64,000 nucleotides of DNA from Chaetoceros tenuissimus (lineage: Eukaryota > Bacillariophyta > Thalassiosirophyceae > Chaetocerotales > Chaetocerotaceae). Under the pieces are notes generated by a model. The model had not been told where the DNA came from. It searched no databases and saw only the letters and a list, made by a program, of their open reading frames with translations. Below, one piece after another: positions 20,998 through 31,304 of the stretch. Within the stretch, counting starts at the first letter, position 1; each line of letters begins with the position of its first letter. Location: the NCBI GenBank assembly GCA_021927905.1, contig BLLK01000052.1:250501-314500 (forward strand). Direction: 5' to 3'. The translations under genes were made by a program, and so were the position numbers.

Positions 20998-23758
20998 TTA
21001 AAAATAGCACTGGTGAGTGTCACAATACCGCTGTGGTTGGTTTCTCGGTCTTCTTGTAGAACCGCCTCTACATCCATCCGATTTACCTTTCTTACAATTC
21101 TTACATTTCCTTTCTTGACGAACACAAATCTTATCTGGTCCACGTACTGGTAGCACCAAATTTCTTTCATGCCGAGGTGCTTGATATGAAATATGATTCG
21201 CTGCTTGAATCATATTCACTTGATATAAACCAGCAAATTGCGGAAATGCTGGATGAACAAAATTGAGATGATTTACTCTTTTCATTGTCTGTCGCTCTTT
21301 AGGTGCATCCTGTTTCTGGATCGTTCCAAAGTTATCCGTAACAAACTTATCCAGAGTAGATTCTTCGGCATTAACATCCTCTGTATTCATGTCTACATCA
21401 GAAGACGCTTCTGCTGTTGGCTTTTCATATCCTTGTTTTTGATGAGCAGTAAGTATATTAACCGAATGTAAGAGCGTCTCGTCCCTAGCCATCAATCTTG
21501 AAGCTTTTTGCAATGTTTCATAATGTTTACGACGCTTGCGATAGATGCGATTGTACGCTTTAGTCTTGGGAAAGACCTTCACGCCATCGACATGTTTTAA
21601 AATAAGCCGAGTCATTAGCTCATCAACTTTGTCCATGTTCTTATGAATCTTGGTTGCTTCGGTAAACAACTTTTGATACAAGCACTTACATTCGTACTCT
21701 GTCGACCATGGTCTTGGGTGTACTACCATTCCACATGCTTTAGATAAGTATTTTGCCGTAGGTGTCATTTTATCATCTCTAACCTTGACAGTGTCATTTA
21801 TTTCTTTTTCGAGTTCTTTACCAACGAGTGATACGAAACCAAACTTTTCTTCTGTAGGTGCAAAGTCAGAAGCACAAATCCACGTTGGATACAAAAGCTC
21901 ATTATGATTCCGTTCATACACCTTAACATGGGCATCTATCATCCATGTATTATAATGTCCAATCTTAGGAAAGTTCGAAAGATTCTTTTGACATGCACGC
22001 AAATTTGAGCGATGTCAATGTTCTGCTAATATTGCATCAGCTATTTCTGGCCCACATGCCGACGGTCCAAATGCATTATTAATATGTGAATGTGATCCCT
22101 CTAGAGCATTTGTATCTCGTTTACATCTCAATAGCGGAACTTGTAGGAGCAAATCATACTTTGTCCATGTCTGCATCGAAAAATTCATCATCTTCATTTT
22201 GTATGATACTTTCAACGCATTCACTATTATCATTATTATAGTCATTAGCTTTGCCTTGTTCAGTCTCATACAATTTGTCATACTCTTTTTGCTTCTTTCC
22301 TAGCGATGGAAACAGTTCTATCAGCCATCCGCTTTGAAGTGGATTATCTACATATATCCACGACGGTCCACTAAAACCGTACTGATTAAACGTGTCCACC
22401 ATATTTTCAAGTGGTCTTGCGTAATTATCCTTAGCATCACTTGGTGAAGCAAATTGAGCGCGTGCCACACCATATTCATTCTTAATAGTAACAAGACAAT
22501 CTACAAGCTTCTGTCCATTAAAACATCCAAGTCGTTTCATGGCTCTATAAGTGGCATCTGCATAGCCAACTTTTATTCCATGCTTCTTTGTTTCAGCATC
22601 TAAGTGAGAGCGAATCTCATTGTGCATTTCAAGATAAGTACTCCTGAATACTCTTCTACCAGGTACATATCCATCATATTCTGTCTTATCACGAAAATGT
22701 GAAAATTTGCGGAGATGTCTCTCGCTCAAGTCAGCTCTATCATCACGACTATGCTCATGTAAAATTGCTCTTTTGCAATGTTCTACTGCATGCATTTCTT
22801 CAATAATGTCACGGAACCTTGTAAATGAAACATTTGCATCTCGTATTGGTCTCATTAGATCTACAATCTTCATATCAAAAGCGCATCCTTTTGTTAGAAA
22901 TGCTGGGAACGAAAAAGAAAGTCGCCGTGGCAATTGCTTCACGGAGTCTTTATCATAGGACATGAATGTATATGGTTCCCGCTTTTCTTGCATGCACTCA
23001 TGACATTTATATCTACGTCCAGCTATGCAATACCAATCCGCAATGTCAATAACTTTCCTACATGGTGTCTTCTCAAGATCTAGATATCCATGCACACCAA
23101 TACGCTTGTTGCTCTTGCACGTTGGACATATGGGGTCGATTCCATACTGTTCATCTGGGAGCCACATAAGAATGTCTCTATAATATCCAACTAGGTTGAA
23201 TTCAATCCCTAAATTTTGGCATATGTATTCAGCTGTATCTTTACGAATCCAGAAATTATGCATTTTTAAATAGGAAAGTAACCACTTTTCTTCGCTTTTG
23301 ATAGGATCAGCTGTATTGCATTCAACAGCGAGTCTTTCAACTATGCTTTTTGCATATTTATGCATGACACTAATTTTGATATCATCGAAGTAGCTTGAAT
23401 CTTCTTCAAAAGAAGAGCCATCACCATCGTCATCACCATCATCTTGATTTAATTCGTCTTCAGTTCTAGTGCTTTCTTTCACATCGTAGTAGTCATCATT
23501 ATTTGTATGAGTTGGTCTACGGACTTCATAGTTTGCATCACGTCTACGGAACTCATTCCACATTCTCTCTATCATCACTCGAGGTGATTCAATAATATTC
23601 CTAATGGTTCCATGCTGAACAAAATTAGCTAGACCTCTAGCAAGTACTCTTGTCTCAGTCGCTTTCTTATAGGTTTTTGCTGCCTTTGCTGCTGACGTAG
23701 TTTTGCCCTTGTTTGAGTTTAGGGTTTTAGAAACATATTTACGTTTGGATTTTGCCAT
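20998..23758 (-). pseudogene. Broken DDE transposase of the DNA transposon
   Basis: The main frame runs from the ATG at 23758 to a stop at 22154 (534 residues). Downstream sequence continues the same protein in another frame through TNALEGSHSHINNAFG, then past an in-frame TGA (just after ILAEH, before HRSNLRACQ) to 20998. So one frameshift and one nonsense change are visible. Features: a basic N-terminus; an acidic linker; a Cys zinc-binding block (CPTCKSNK, then CHECMQ) at about 212-265; and a likely RNase H-fold core with YADATYRAMKRL (first Asp), IYVDNPLQSGW (second Asp) and the TNALEGSH segment (Glu). The C-terminal end has a Cys-rich knuckle (CVRQERKCKNCKKG). Catalytic assignments are by pattern only. 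Confidence 0.7.
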
Positions 23759-23911
23759 GTTATAGTAAATAAAGACAAGTGAAATGCACTAAAGGTATCA
23801 GGTGTTAATTAGGTTCAGTCAAGTTCAGTGTTCATCTCGTCGTGGCTCAAGGTGCAGCACCTTTTAGTACATACTATATTAGTACCTACACGTTGAATTA
23901 AAATAACACTG

Positions 23912-23959
23912 AAATAGCTATTAAAAAGCAGGTGTCTACAAGCTTTTTAATAGCTATTT
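23912..23959. repeat. Perfect 18-bp hairpin inside the transposon right end
   Basis: AAATAGCTATTAAAAAGC at 23912-23929 is followed after 12 bases by its exact reverse complement at 23942-23959. It lies between the transposase start and the right terminal repeat. Confidence 0.85.
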
Positions 23960-23987
23960 TGACATTATTTACATATTTTTAAAAGGG

Positions 23988-24010
23988 TCCACACCAGCAG
24001 GCCGGTTGCC
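23988..24010 (-). repeat. Right terminal inverted repeat of the transposon
   Basis: Reads TCCACACC inward of GGTTGCC on the plus strand, the inverted mate of 20231-20253 with four mismatches. Confidence 0.75.
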
Positions 24011-24355
24011 GATTTTTTATTCGTACACTTGTGTTGTAATCATAAATATTTTCCGGTCACGTACGGCAGAATCGGTCTACATTTGGAACGTCGTAGAAAC
24101 TCCGTAAGTACGTATAAATAATACTATAACTGCCAGTAACGTCTACAATCAGAACCCTTTTGCGTTCGCGCCAAAACAAAAAAATGAACACAACATCCGT
24201 TGAACTAAATGAGAAATGAATGTAATTACATCTATCGACTCCAGTTCGGAACTCCTATCTCGATAACTAGAAATATTTCTTAGGACCTTTTTCAGATATA
24301 GATTCCTGAAGATACCAGTAGACACTAGTAAAAAAGGGTCCTAAGAGAAATCGAC
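24011..24355. promoter_or_regulatory. Upstream region with a stem-loop just before the ATG at 24356
   Basis: CTTAGGACCTTTTT (24279-24292) pairs with AAAAAGGGTCCTAAG (24331-24345), with one bulged G, leaving a loop of about 38 bases. The second arm ends ten bases before the start codon, so the stem may fall in the 5' leader. Nothing else is recognised. Confidence 0.5.
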
Positions 24356-25819
24356 ATGGACAGAGTTATAAATGATTTTCGAAAGGTATGCGACACGTTC
24401 GTTACTACCGAGAAGTGGTATTATGCTGTGAAGACAACGGAAATGGAAAAGAATAGTCTTGCTTATGCTATTGGATTGAAAACAGTGGAAGATTTGAATA
24501 TAGTCTTGAATTGTGCAGGTGTATTGAAGAAAATTGGGAAGAAAAAAGACTGTATAGAACATGATCATGAAAAGTTGCAAGAAAAGCTCTACAATACGTC
24601 ATTCAACGAATCCAAATCCCAGTGCATGGATGATGGTGGTAAAAGGCGGCATTTGTTTCTATGCTTAGGTGGTAAAGATAATCCGTTGATCAAAAAGCCT
24701 AGCGACCAGAAGAAAGGAATGAAAGCGCCAAGTGTAAACAAAAAAGCAGAATGGACAAAATGGAGCGATAGACTTAAGAAAAGCATTAGGGAGTATGCTG
24801 CTAATAGCAGCCCTCAAATAGTATCAAGTGCCAGCAGTCCAGTAAAGGTGGCGTCTTTAAAAGGAGTGCAAGAAGAAGACACGGATGTGGAGGATATGGA
24901 TGTGGAGGATGAGATTCAATCTCCTCGGGTGACTCGGTCCTCATTGCGCAAAATAAGTAGTAGTAATAAAGTAAGTCCAGATAAAATGGACTTCACTTTT
25001 ATTACAACTGCACCGCAAGTGCAAGCACACCTACAAAGCCCAAAAAGGAAAGAACTTATGTCACAGCTGCTTAGCAAATATCGCAATGCTGGTATAGCAG
25101 ACGTAGAACTGCAAGAGTTGGATGTTCCACCGGATGTAAAGGCACCAATTGAAATGTTTGGAATCCCTTTCGTGCCCCATCTCATCAGAGTATTATTAAA
25201 GTCATTTGTGAAAACAAGTGAATTGTATCCGAATTTGGATCTATTAAGATTCAATAACCCAAATGATTCGCAACGTGTGCTTATACCATTGACGCAACCA
25301 ATATCAAAAGAAAGTTATCGGAGAGGCGGATCAAAAACTCAGATTTTAAATATGGCTCCCGCCGGCTCTCTATCGGAAGATGACCTTCAAGATATCGAAA
25401 GCACTGTTAGAGACTTCAGTAAAGCATGGAGAGCAGGAAACTTTCCAAGCACTCCAAAATTTCATACTATTGAAAAGCATCTTGTTCGAGACTACCTTCG
25501 GAGATTCCGAGGGTTGAAAGAATATGAGGAATCATTCATGGAGCGGTCGCACCAAATTTTTTCAAACTACGAAAGTAAATCAAGATGTGAAACAAGTTAC
25601 TTTAAAAAAGCAATCCTTCATAACAAATGGGATCGACGTGATGAGCATCCGAAGGTAAAAAAAGCATTGAAAACTTATGAGTTGAAAAGAAAAAAGCGTA
25701 GTGATGATGACCCAAGAACTGAAAAAGCAAAGAGACGAAGAAAAGCTAAAAAAGAGGAAACAATAGAAAAGAGAAGCTTGCTAAAAATTGAGTGTAATAA
25801 TGATTTGGAAGATGAATAA
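24356..25819 (+). CDS. Unassigned basic protein, possibly transposon-derived
   Basis: A 487-residue single-exon protein that I do not recognise. The N-terminal 120 residues are mixed alpha/beta-like, with a CLGGKDNP block. A Ser-rich acidic linker (about 150-205) follows. The second half has FGIPFVPHLIRVLLKSF and KFHTIEKHLVRDYLRRFRG, then YEESFMERSHQ; this K-x-H...H...G...E...E..H spacing resembles C-terminal parts of several transposon-encoded proteins. The last 70 residues are Lys/Arg-rich, a likely nuclear signal. It lies 345 bases outside the nearby transposon end. It may be a remnant or domesticated piece of another element, or an ordinary nuclear protein. Confidence 0.55.
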   Translation: MDRVINDFRKVCDTFVTTEKWYYAVKTTEMEKNSLAYAIGLKTVEDLNIVLNCAGVLKKIGKKKDCIEHDHEKLQEKLYNTSFNESKSQCMDDGGKRRHLFLCLGGKDNPLIKKPSDQKKGMKAPSVNKKAEWTKWSDRLKKSIREYAANSSPQIVSSASSPVKVASLKGVQEEDTDVEDMDVEDEIQSPRVTRSSLRKISSSNKVSPDKMDFTFITTAPQVQAHLQSPKRKELMSQLLSKYRNAGIADVELQELDVPPDVKAPIEMFGIPFVPHLIRVLLKSFVKTSELYPNLDLLRFNNPNDSQRVLIPLTQPISKESYRRGGSKTQILNMAPAGSLSEDDLQDIESTVRDFSKAWRAGNFPSTPKFHTIEKHLVRDYLRRFRGLKEYEESFMERSHQIFSNYESKSRCETSYFKKAILHNKWDRRDEHPKVKKALKTYELKRKKRSDDDPRTEKAKRRRKAKKEETIEKRSLLKIECNNDLEDE

Positions 25820-25963
25820 ACAAAAACATCTTTTTTTTAAAGTTTTGTGAGTATAATTTTTATAGGACATTTGCTATACTTATTTAGCTATTTGACAGAT
25901 TTTGAGGGATTTAGCTTAGTTAGAGGTTCCAACGGTCTGCCGTACGTGGGTGTTACTCTAACA

Positions 25964-27859
25964 ATGGAAGTACAATTATCAGCAACTCTCAGGGTATCAC
26001 TTCCCGAATCTATCGATGTATTCATTAGTGCTCGGTTTGATGGGGGTGCAAAAGAAAAGAAGGCAAGAGAGTTGTACGAAGGCCTCAAGAGAAGAAATAA
26101 GCTTAAACCATTCATGGTTGATGCTGTAACGGGTGATGACTTTGGTAACTGGACGGATAGAGCACTTCACCGCGCGCATGAAAGCAATGGTTACTGTCTG
26201 TTTCGAGGATTATGGTCAAAGGACTGGAAATCCATATTGTACCTTCACAGAGGTAAGGTCTGCCAGGAATCAAGGCAAGCCTATCATTCCAGTACGTATA
26301 TGCCAAGAATGGCCACCGAAACCAAAAGACTATGATGGTAAAGATCTTGGAGCTGCCCAGAATAGCTCAGTCTTTGATCTTGGTGTAGGATATGGCTCTG
26401 ATTGGTCAAGTAAGCAATGGAATGCAAACGACGAGTGTGCAAAGGAAGTTGAACAAGCATTCTTAAGAAAGTTTGGTAAAACAAAATGTATTCAACCTCA
26501 AGAGATCCAGTCTGCTAAAGCTGCGAACGTTGATTTTGATTTATCTGCAAGTGAAATTCAGACGCTACTTGTTGCAAAGAAGAGCAATAGACCAATGAGT
26601 AAAAAGAAGAAATTGATATTAGTCTGCATTACTTTTCTTGTGCTTATCGGAATAGCTATAGGAGTACCATTAGGACTCCTCCTTAAGGTACGGGAACAGT
26701 CGTCATTCATGAACAGAATTATTATGTATCTCTTACATACAATCTCTTGTTAGAAGAGGAAGAATATGTCATATTACTTAAACGGAGCTGGTAATGATGA
26801 TTTATTTGGATCTGCGATTGCAATGTCTTCTAATGGTGGCACTGTTGTGATAGGATCACCAGAGACATATGATGAAGAAGGAAAAGGCTACGTAAAGGTT
26901 TATTCCTACGATGTTGACGGCTGGGAGCTCAAAGGATTTAAATTTGAAGGTGATCTTGCTGGTGATGAGTTTGGAAAGTCAGTTTCTATATCGTACAATG
27001 GAAATATTATCGCTATAGGGTCTCCAAGGTATGGTAGAGATTTTGGTGGAAGGGTATATGTATACGTGTTTGATAAATTGATGCCTCATGGAAGCTCATG
27101 GGCGATCCAATAAATGGTGGAGGTGCAAATGAGTACTTTGGAACAATAGTTGATTTATCATCAGATGGTATGACGATCGCTGTGGGAGCACCAGGAAATA
27201 GAGCTGACTCAGGCTATGTTGAAATTTACACATTTGATGGGGTTTCTTCCTCTTGGAAATTGCAAGGGGAAAAGATTTCGGGCGATTCATTAGACTACTT
27301 CGGGAAAACTTTATCACTTCGAAAAAATGGGAAGAAAATATTTATTGGAAGTGGAAACAAAGTAGTGGAAATGTACAAGTTGAAAGATGAAGGTTATTGG
27401 AATAGATGGCAAGATAAAGATATCGAATGTACTTCAGTACCAACTAGTCTTTCCACTACCAACAATGTTACTGCTGCTAGCATCATAGAAGGTGAGGTAA
27501 CGTTATTTTATACTGAAGAAGGAAAACGAGAAAGCATTCGTTTTCCTTCTTTGAACACCTTTGGGTTTTTTGTTTCATTATCTTCAAATGGTGCAACTCT
27601 TGCAGTAGGAGTTCCTGTAAATGATACTAATCTCATGCCTGGACATGTGCAAGTGTACAATTACAATGGATCTACTTGGAACCTGAAAGGAAATGCAATC
27701 CAAGGCAAAACACTAGGTGATTCTTTTGGTTATTCCATATCATTATCATCCACTGGTGATAGAGTCGCCATTGGAGCACCAACTAATAGTGTAGCTGGTA
27801 CTAATTCAGGAGAGGTTCGAATTTACTCTTATGATGGTTCAAAATGGGAACTTATGTAA
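25964..27859 (+). pseudogene. TIR - transmembrane - beta-propeller protein (apparently frameshifted)
   Basis: The ATG at 25964 opens a TIR domain: VFISARFDGG (beta-A and box 1), GLKRRNKLKPFMVD, ALHRAH, then in a second frame FEDYGQRTGNPYCTFTEV and KPIIPVRIC. The Glu in CTFTEV occupies the position of the catalytic Glu of NAD-cleaving TIRs. After a charged stretch comes a helix KKKLILVCITFLVLIGIAIG, so the TIR should be cytosolic. A 66-bp GT-AG intron (26688-26753) then leads to FG-GAP-like propeller blades of the form DxFGxSVSxSxxGxxxxIGSP and GYVxIYTFDG..WKLxG. Two frame changes (near 26200 and 27075) interrupt it, so it is a pseudogene or contains assembly indels. Two related genes follow without TIR. 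Confidence 0.7.
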
Positions 27860-28305
27860 AAGCAGCCCGCAAGTTCTCCATTGCATACATATAATATATG
27901 ATACATGCTTCATAAATAATTTATGGTATAGTTCCTTTGTTTTTATTCTTCTTTCAACAAACTGCAGTTTCATAATGAGCGACGTTCATCATAATTCGTA
28001 ACTGCAATAAAGGCGTGCTTTCCAAATACATAGTGCGTAAATAAAGATACAATCATTGTCGATAATATTTTCATTTTGTGAGACGTCTCTAGCTCAGCCG
28101 TGTCAATAGATTTTTAGCCTATCAATATAATACAAAGTTAGCCGAGAGGGTTCTCATTATTTCTTAAAGAAGGCTTCTTCACTCTTCTTGCTTGTGCTTT
28201 TACGATCTTTTACGATCACTACTCCAACTATATTCTGGAGTTAATAAATCTAGTTCGAAGGAATATAGCAAGAAAACAATTACACATAGGAGAGTTTAAT
28301 GAAAA
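27860..28305. promoter_or_regulatory. Upstream region of second propeller gene, duplicated before the third
   Basis: The block AGCCGTGTCAATAGATTTTT through GTTAGCCGAGAGG (28095-28150) recurs before the third gene (31102-31150), followed in both by a TTCTCAT box and a GAAGGCTTCTTCA segment. Confidence 0.6.
28147..28160 (+). promoter_or_regulatory. TTCTCAT box
   Basis: AGGGTTCTCATTAT, 159 bases before the ATG at 28306. Confidence 0.5.
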
Positions 28306-30568
28306 ATGAAGGACAATGGGAAAGATAAGGAGGAGGTCCAAGATTCATTGCCGATAGAAGGAACACAAGAAATCGAATCAAATGATTATCTTCTATCACC
28401 GAAGAAATCTGAACCCTCACTACTGACATCAATAGAAACAGAAAATAATGATCATTTAGCACAATCAAGCCATGATGGCTACTCTGCTCCAGAAAATGTT
28501 AATCAAACAAGTGATGAACACATTTCTCCTACTGGTAACGAGGAAGAAGATCATGATAAATATGAATCATCTTTCTCCAATCCACAACATTCAGTTCTTC
28601 AGACAAATTGCATCGAAGAAAATGAAAGAAGATCTCTCTTTGAGGCTATTGGTCATAATGAGCATGTCGTGGAAGACGAAGAAGACGAAGAAGATGAGAG
28701 TAGGTCTACTTTTCTTTCGTGTCTGCAAAGGCATAAAGTTACTCTTGGACTACTTTGCTTCGTTTTACTCATTGGCGTCTTAATTGGTTATGCGGCTGGT
28801 AAAGTTTCTAGAAATCTAAACCGAGATATATTAGGTAGTAATTCTCCATCTTACATGGTAAGAGCTTTGTAGGCTAGTTATGAAAATAGCCTTTCATTTC
28901 ATTCTACTCCTCTCATAGTACATATTTTTCTACATCAGCCAATCACAAGACCTACTCAATCTCTTAGTAGTCTTCCTTCTATTGGTATTTCGGAGAGTCC
29001 ATCAGAGAAAACAAGCACAAGTCCGTCATTTGGTCCTTCCTCAGCGCCATCTTATAGTAGCATGAGCCCATCGCTTACTCAATCCAACTTACCAACATAT
29101 CATAGTTCTTTTCAGCCTTCCATCAACACGTCATCTAATCCTTCTTCGATGCCAACATCTAGTAGCAGTAACAATCCTTCTTCTGTACCTTCCTATATTA
29201 GTGTCAAAGCTTCCTCAATGCCTTCTATTGAGCCATCTCAAACATCATTTCCAAGTTTTTCTGAAAGGCCATCATCTATGGTTAGTCATCTTCACGTTCT
29301 ATTGTTATATCTATTTTGGGAATTTCAATTTACCAGCCTTATTATAAATTCTTTGACAGCCGACTTGGAGACCACCAAACTTGATTGGAGAAATAATTTC
29401 TCAAACCAAGTGGAACGACTTTGCAGGAACTTCTATTTCACTCTCCGCTGACGGTAAAACGCTTGCCGTAGGCGCACATGGACAATATCAATCCTTTGGA
29501 AAAGTGTATGTTTACTTTTATAATGGATTAACCTGGCAGCCAAAAGGAAATAACATCATTGGATATAAAGAAATCAATGACAATTTTGGAGATTCTGTTT
29601 CTATATCTGCTGTTGGCAATACTCTTGCAGTTTCGGCACCTCATAGATATTGGGCAGCTCCTGGGTATGTTTTCGTCTATATCTTTGATGACTTTGATTG
29701 GAAGCTTAGTCATACTTCACATGGATCGAAGACTACTGGGATAAGTTCATATGGATTTTCAGTATTGTTATCTAATGATGGTAATGTTCTTGCTGTAGCG
29801 GAGCCTTATACTCCCGCATATGAAGGAACGATCGGTTTAATTCATGTATATCATTACAACAAGTTCCAATGGGAGCAGAAGGGAGATACCATTTATAAAT
29901 TTACTCGTGATGATATGAGGACAGATTCCAAACAATCTATTTCTTTATCACCAGACGGAAACACTATAGCTGTCGGATCTCCTTATAACAATGGTGATGT
30001 ACCTGAAAGTGGTCAAGTTCATGTTTTTTATTTTGATGGTTCTCAATGGCAGTACAAAGGTAATAGTATAAATGGTGAGCAGGAAAGAGAGCTTTTCGGT
30101 TTGTCTGTTTCACTTTCCTTTGATGGTAATGTGGTTGCGATTGGTGCACAAGGCTTTGATTTTCATGAAGGTAGAACATACAGCAATGGAAGAGCCCGAG
30201 TTTATGAATTTGATGGACTGGCATGGAATCCGAAAGGGAAAGAGAATCATAAGATTGACGGGATCAACTCGCACTGGAAGCAGAACGAGATATATTGGTT
30301 TGGTAAGCATGTTTTATTATCATCTGATGGTAACACTGTTGCTACCCATTCCCATTTCAAAGATGGTAACACTGTTACTACCCATTCCAATTTCAAAGTC
30401 CACGTATTCTCTTACAATTTTTCTACGTCTAAATGGGACCTTGTAGAATTATTTGATCGAGATACTTGGATTGAATCGTTTTCTTTATCTTCCGATGGCA
30501 AGATTCTTGCAGTCGGCGAAAATACTCAAGGAATTGGAAAAGCAAAAGTTTATCAACTTCAGCTTTAG
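28306..30568 (+). CDS. Type II membrane protein with extracellular beta-propeller (copy 2)
   Basis: Three exons: 28306-28857, 28939-29280 and 29360-30568, with GT-AG introns of 81 and 79 bp, give about 700 residues. Residues 1-142 are acidic and Ser-rich with no known domain. A helix at about 145-164 (TLGLLCFVLLIGVLIGYAAG) lacks a preceding signal peptide, so the C-terminal side should face outward. Exon 2 encodes a Ser/Pro/Thr-rich stalk. Exon 3 encodes six or seven FG-GAP-like blades (NDFAGTSISLSADGKTLAVG, DNFGDSVSISAVGNTLAVS and so on). Such propellers mediate extracellular binding in other families. Introns delimit tail-helix, stalk and propeller as modules. Ligand and function are unknown. 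Confidence 0.8.
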
Positions 30569-30593
30569 AACTATCCAGTAAAGCACACGGAGT

Positions 30594-30622
30594 AGGGTTA
30601 GGACCCTAACCCTAACCCTAAG
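30594..30622. repeat. Head-to-head interstitial telomeric repeat
   Basis: TAGGGTTAGG is followed at once by ACCCTAACCCTAACCCTAA. The first is one to two TTAGGG-type repeats, the second three complementary CCCTAA repeats. It starts about 25 bases after the stop of copy 2. Confidence 0.85.
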
Positions 30623-30639
30623 GTAATTAATGAGTGATT

Positions 30640-30885
30640 ATATTCCAGTCTCTACTTCCTTATCATCTGAAGGCAAGAAGTGCTAAGAATGACGATGACG
30701 AGGAGTCAGATCAAGTCTTTTTATATTCTTATCATGACCCTTATTACACCTTAGAACAAACAATTGATGCTCCTGGTATCAATTTCGCTCGCTTGACTCC
30801 CGATGGAACGAAGTTGACAGTATTTGGTGGAAATTATGTAAAATTTTTCAAATTTGAAGGTAACAGTGACCGATGGTTAGCATAG
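30640..30885 (+). pseudogene. Propeller gene fragment
   Basis: After the telomeric repeat, about 245 bases encode propeller-like pieces (VSTSLSSEGKK, FLYSYHDPYY, LTPDGTKLTVFGG, VKFFKFEG) with a stop and frame change. No start, helix or stalk is attached; it is a relic of a further family member. Confidence 0.55.
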
Positions 30886-31304
30886 TTCATAACTAAAATC
30901 AATAATTCATAATAAGTATCACGAAAACAAGCTATTTTACTCCTGCTTGCCAACAAGGTGAGAGAAAGAGATGGAGGCGAAAAAGATGTTGAAGCCTTAA
31001 AGCAGTAAAATTCTCAATGTTTTCCTATTCGTGGCTTCATTAATAAATTCTCGATTCTTTTGTCCCAATTTCATTTTCATTTTAGTTCTATTTCTCTTTT
31101 AGCCGTGTCAATAGATTTTTAGCCTATCAGTATACAAAGTTAGCCGAGAGGCTTCTCATTTTTTCTTTGGAAAGAAGGCTTCTTCATTCCTCTTCACACA
31201 AACTCTTCTACGATCACTACAACGCAATTCTTGGGATCTTTTTGGAGTTATGAATCGATTTTGAAGGAATGAAAAGAAGAGAAAGATAACCCATAGGATA
31301 TTCA
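30886..31304. promoter_or_regulatory. Upstream region of third propeller gene
   Basis: The second half (31102-31300) is a diverged copy of 28095-28305. The TTCTCAT box is at 31149-31161 as GAGGCTTCTCATT, about 150 bases before the ATG. Confidence 0.55.

Larger units (their letters stand above)
20231..24010. mobile_element. DNA transposon with terminal inverted repeats and DDE-type transposase
   Basis: The boundaries are two inverted copies of a 23-base end, GGCAACCG..CC.....GGTGTGGA (20231-20253 and the reverse complement at 23988-24010), matching at 19 of 23 positions and followed inward on both sides by TTTT-AAAATAT. The element spans about 3.8 kb and contains one minus-strand transposase. 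Flanking nine-mers GTTTTTTTT and GATTTTTTA could be a degenerate target duplication, but they are low complexity. The superfamily is uncertain; a Mutator-like (MULE) assignment fits the ends, possible nine-base duplication and catalytic layout. The transposase is broken, so the copy is probably immobile by itself. Confidence 0.75.
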
